A DNA stretch of 64,000 bases from Arthrobacter sp. MA-N2 (GTDB lineage: Bacteria > Actinomycetota > Actinomycetes > Actinomycetales > Micrococcaceae): the NCBI RefSeq assembly GCF_000517125.1, contig NZ_KI912155.1, positions 2,654,034-2,718,033 on the forward strand. Direction: 5' to 3'. The stretch's first letter is position 1; each line of letters begins with the position of its first letter. A program made the position numbers and the translations under genes. This document shows positions 62,513 through 64,000 of the stretch, one piece after another. Below the pieces are notes generated by a model. It ran no database searches, was not told where the DNA came from, and saw only the letters and a program-made list of their open reading frames with translations.

Positions 62513-64000
62513 ATGAAGCCCCAGCTGCCCGCCGGGCCGGCCACGCGATCCGCCCTGTACGTCCTTGGCCTGCTGTCTTCGCTCAAGGCCTTGTCCCTGG
62601 TCCTGATTGCGCAGTCCATCGCAGGAATGCTGTCCGGACTTGCAGCGGGCGGCACCGGCTGGCGGGAAGGACTTCTCTGGGGCGCCACCGGAGCAGTGCT
62701 GCGCTCCCTGACCGTCTGGGGCCAGGCTGTTGCGGCCCGCCGGGCCGCACTGGGGGTCAAGGAAGAACTGCGGTCCCGGCTCTTGGGGCGTGCCCTCGGT
62801 ACGGGGGCTGCGGGAAGGGTCGGGGACGTCAACGACGGCGGGCTGGCGGTGCTCGCGACCCGCGGACTTGATGCTCTCGACAACTACTACACCCAGTTCC
62901 TGCCCGCCTTGGTCAACTGCGCAGCAATACCTCTGCTCCTTGGAGTCCGGATCTTCTTGGCGGACTGGGTCAGTGCCGTCGTTGTGGTGGTGACCCTACC
63001 CTTGGTGCCGCTCTTCATGGTGCTGATCGGCCGCCACACCGAGGACCAGGTTCACGAAGCCCAATCCACGTTGAGGAGGCTCTCAGGGCACATCCTCGAA
63101 CTGGCCAAGGGGCTTCCCGTGCTCGTGGGACTGGGCCGCGCGGGCGAACAGCGTGCGGCCCTTGAGGACCTCTCGGAGGAATACCGCTCACGGACCATGG
63201 GAACCCTGCGGATTGCCTTCTTGTCCGCCCTTGCCCTGGAGCTCATAGCCACCATTTCGGTGGCCGTCGTGGCCGTCTTCATCGGGGTGCGACTCGTGGC
63301 CGGTGACATGGGCCTTGAAGCGGGCTTGCTGGCACTCATCCTCGCCCCCGATTGCTACCTTCCTCTGCGAGAGCTGGGGACGGCCCACCACGCCAGCGAC
63401 GACGGCCGGGAGGCATTGTCTGCAAGCAACGCAGTGTTGGAGTCGCCGGGAGGCCGTCCGCTTGACTGCCTTTCGGGCAGCGAGCCGGTTTCCGGCAGTG
63501 AGCCCGGCGTCGGGGTAACCGGATTGACGGTGCGATATGCGGGAAGGGACGCGGCCGCCGTCGGGCCTATCGATTTCCATGCACCCGAAGGGCAAATCAC
63601 GGCCCTCGACGGCCGCAGCGGTTCGGGCAAAAGCACTCTCCTCGGCGTCCTTGCCGGGACGATCGGCGACGGTCCGCAGGCCTCGATCACTGGATCCGTC
63701 ACCGGCCTGAAGGCCGGTACGGTGGCGTGGGTGCCGCAGCATCCCGTCATGGTGGCCGGGACGGTGCTGGACGAGATCCTCCTCTACCTGAACAACGGAA
63801 GCCAGGATTCCGCGCCAGACGCGGACATTGCGACGGCAATGCGCTGCCTGGAACAGGCTGCGGCGGAGCACCTCGCCCTCAAACATCCTGCCGAGTTGAG
63901 CCCCGGCGAAGTGCGGCGGGCCGCTGTGGCCCGCGGCTTGGCGCGCCTTAACGCGGGAGCCACTGTACTGCTGCTCGACGAACCCACTGCCCACCTCGAT
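62513..64000 (+). CDS. cydD: ABC transporter CydD-type, truncated by window end
   Basis: The open frame starts at the ATG at 62513, 3 nt after cydB, and runs past the window end (496 codons seen). An N-terminal six-helix exporter domain (about 1-290), with TEDQVHEAQSTLRRLSGHILELAKGLPVLVGLGR, precedes an ATPase with Walker A GRSGSGKST, Q-loop-type WVPQHP, signature LSPGEVRR in place of LSGGQ, and Walker B TVLLLDEPTAHLD. CydDC exports thiols needed for cytochrome bd assembly. In relatives CydD and CydC may be fused; the end is not visible here. Confidence 0.92.
   Translation, partial: MKPQLPAGPATRSALYVLGLLSSLKALSLVLIAQSIAGMLSGLAAGGTGWREGLLWGATGAVLRSLTVWGQAVAARRAALGVKEELRSRLLGRALGTGAAGRVGDVNDGGLAVLATRGLDALDNYYTQFLPALVNCAAIPLLLGVRIFLADWVSAVVVVVTLPLVPLFMVLIGRHTEDQVHEAQSTLRRLSGHILELAKGLPVLVGLGRAGEQRAALEDLSEEYRSRTMGTLRIAFLSALALELIATISVAVVAVFIGVRLVAGDMGLEAGLLALILAPDCYLPLRELGTAHHASDDGREALSASNAVLESPGGRPLDCLSGSEPVSGSEPGVGVTGLTVRYAGRDAAAVGPIDFHAPEGQITALDGRSGSGKSTLLGVLAGTIGDGPQASITGSVTGLKAGTVAWVPQHPVMVAGTVLDEILLYLNNGSQDSAPDADIATAMRCLEQAAAEHLALKHPAELSPGEVRRAAVARGLARLNAGATVLLLDEPTAHLD

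Noticed and set aside
1..64000. CRISPR arrays, tRNA, rRNA, insertion sequences, prophage
   Set aside because: No repeat-spacer arrays, no cloverleaf-like conserved tRNA arms, no transposase or integrase motifs were noticed. Structural RNA genes cannot be excluded without a covariance search.

Overview
The window is about 64 kb of GC-rich chromosome from a high-GC Gram-positive bacterium. Gene content and protein sequences point to the Micrococcaceae (Arthrobacter, Paenarthrobacter or Pseudarthrobacter). The evidence is the actinobacterial dcw gene order with SepF, YggT and DivIVA, a polyphosphate glucokinase, GlnA1/GlnA2/GlnE, DUF4191, DUF4192 and DUF7455 proteins, and frequent GTG starts and leaderless promoters. 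This is inferred by eye. No phage, insertion sequence, CRISPR array, rRNA or tRNA was seen. Coding density is high and there is no obvious island.

Layout. (1) 1-13.4 kb, plus strand: 3' end of the division and cell-wall cluster (mraY truncated by the window edge, murD, ftsW, murG, murC, ftsQ, ftsZ), then pgeF, yggS, sepF, yggT, divIVA, lspA and rluD. (2) 13.5-23.3 kb: dnaE, a flavin reductase, a membrane protein, hisD, nrdR, ppgK, map, a 54-aa SPOR-like protein and panB. (3) 23.4-30.7 kb: nitrogen assimilation (glnA2-glnE, a GNAT enzyme, small proteins, glnA1 on the opposite strand with a GlnR-like operator). (4) 31-44.8 kb: RDD and DUF4191 membrane proteins, lipoate synthesis (lipB-lipA), a membrane Ser/Thr kinase, an SDR39U1-type protein, a tricorn-type protease, OsmC, a small membrane protein, and the lipoylated E2 with its E3 (sucB, lpdA). 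(5) 45-50.6 kb: pepA, a PAC2 protein, an MFS transporter and a DUF4192 protein. (6) 50.9-58 kb: primary sigma factor sigA, a MocR regulator divergent from an EamA exporter, a PaiB-like protein, a zinc-ribbon DUF7455 protein and a type II topoisomerase B subunit. (7) 58.1-64 kb: a BlaI-type repressor and M56 protease next to cydA-cydB-cydD, the last cut by the window end.

How it works together. The first third builds and partitions the cell: lipid I/II synthesis, septal SEDS protein, FtsQ, Z ring, Z-ring anchor and polar DivIVA. The nitrogen block pairs an adenylylatable GlnA1 with GlnE. The lipB-lipA pair makes the cofactor carried by the two lipoyl domains of the nearby E2. The end of the window is a cytochrome bd module that appears to be controlled by a BlaI/M56 pair through three TTCTAC-N5-GTAGAA palindromes.

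Regulatory reading. At least thirteen genes have a -10 hexamer (TAnnnT or close) ending 5-7 nt before the start codon and no Shine-Dalgarno in that interval, which is the geometry of leaderless transcription. This settles the dnaE start and makes the mocR/eamA divergent pair share a CATG at their start codons. Candidate FtsR, GlnR, NrdR and BlaI sites were found by reading. None was checked computationally.
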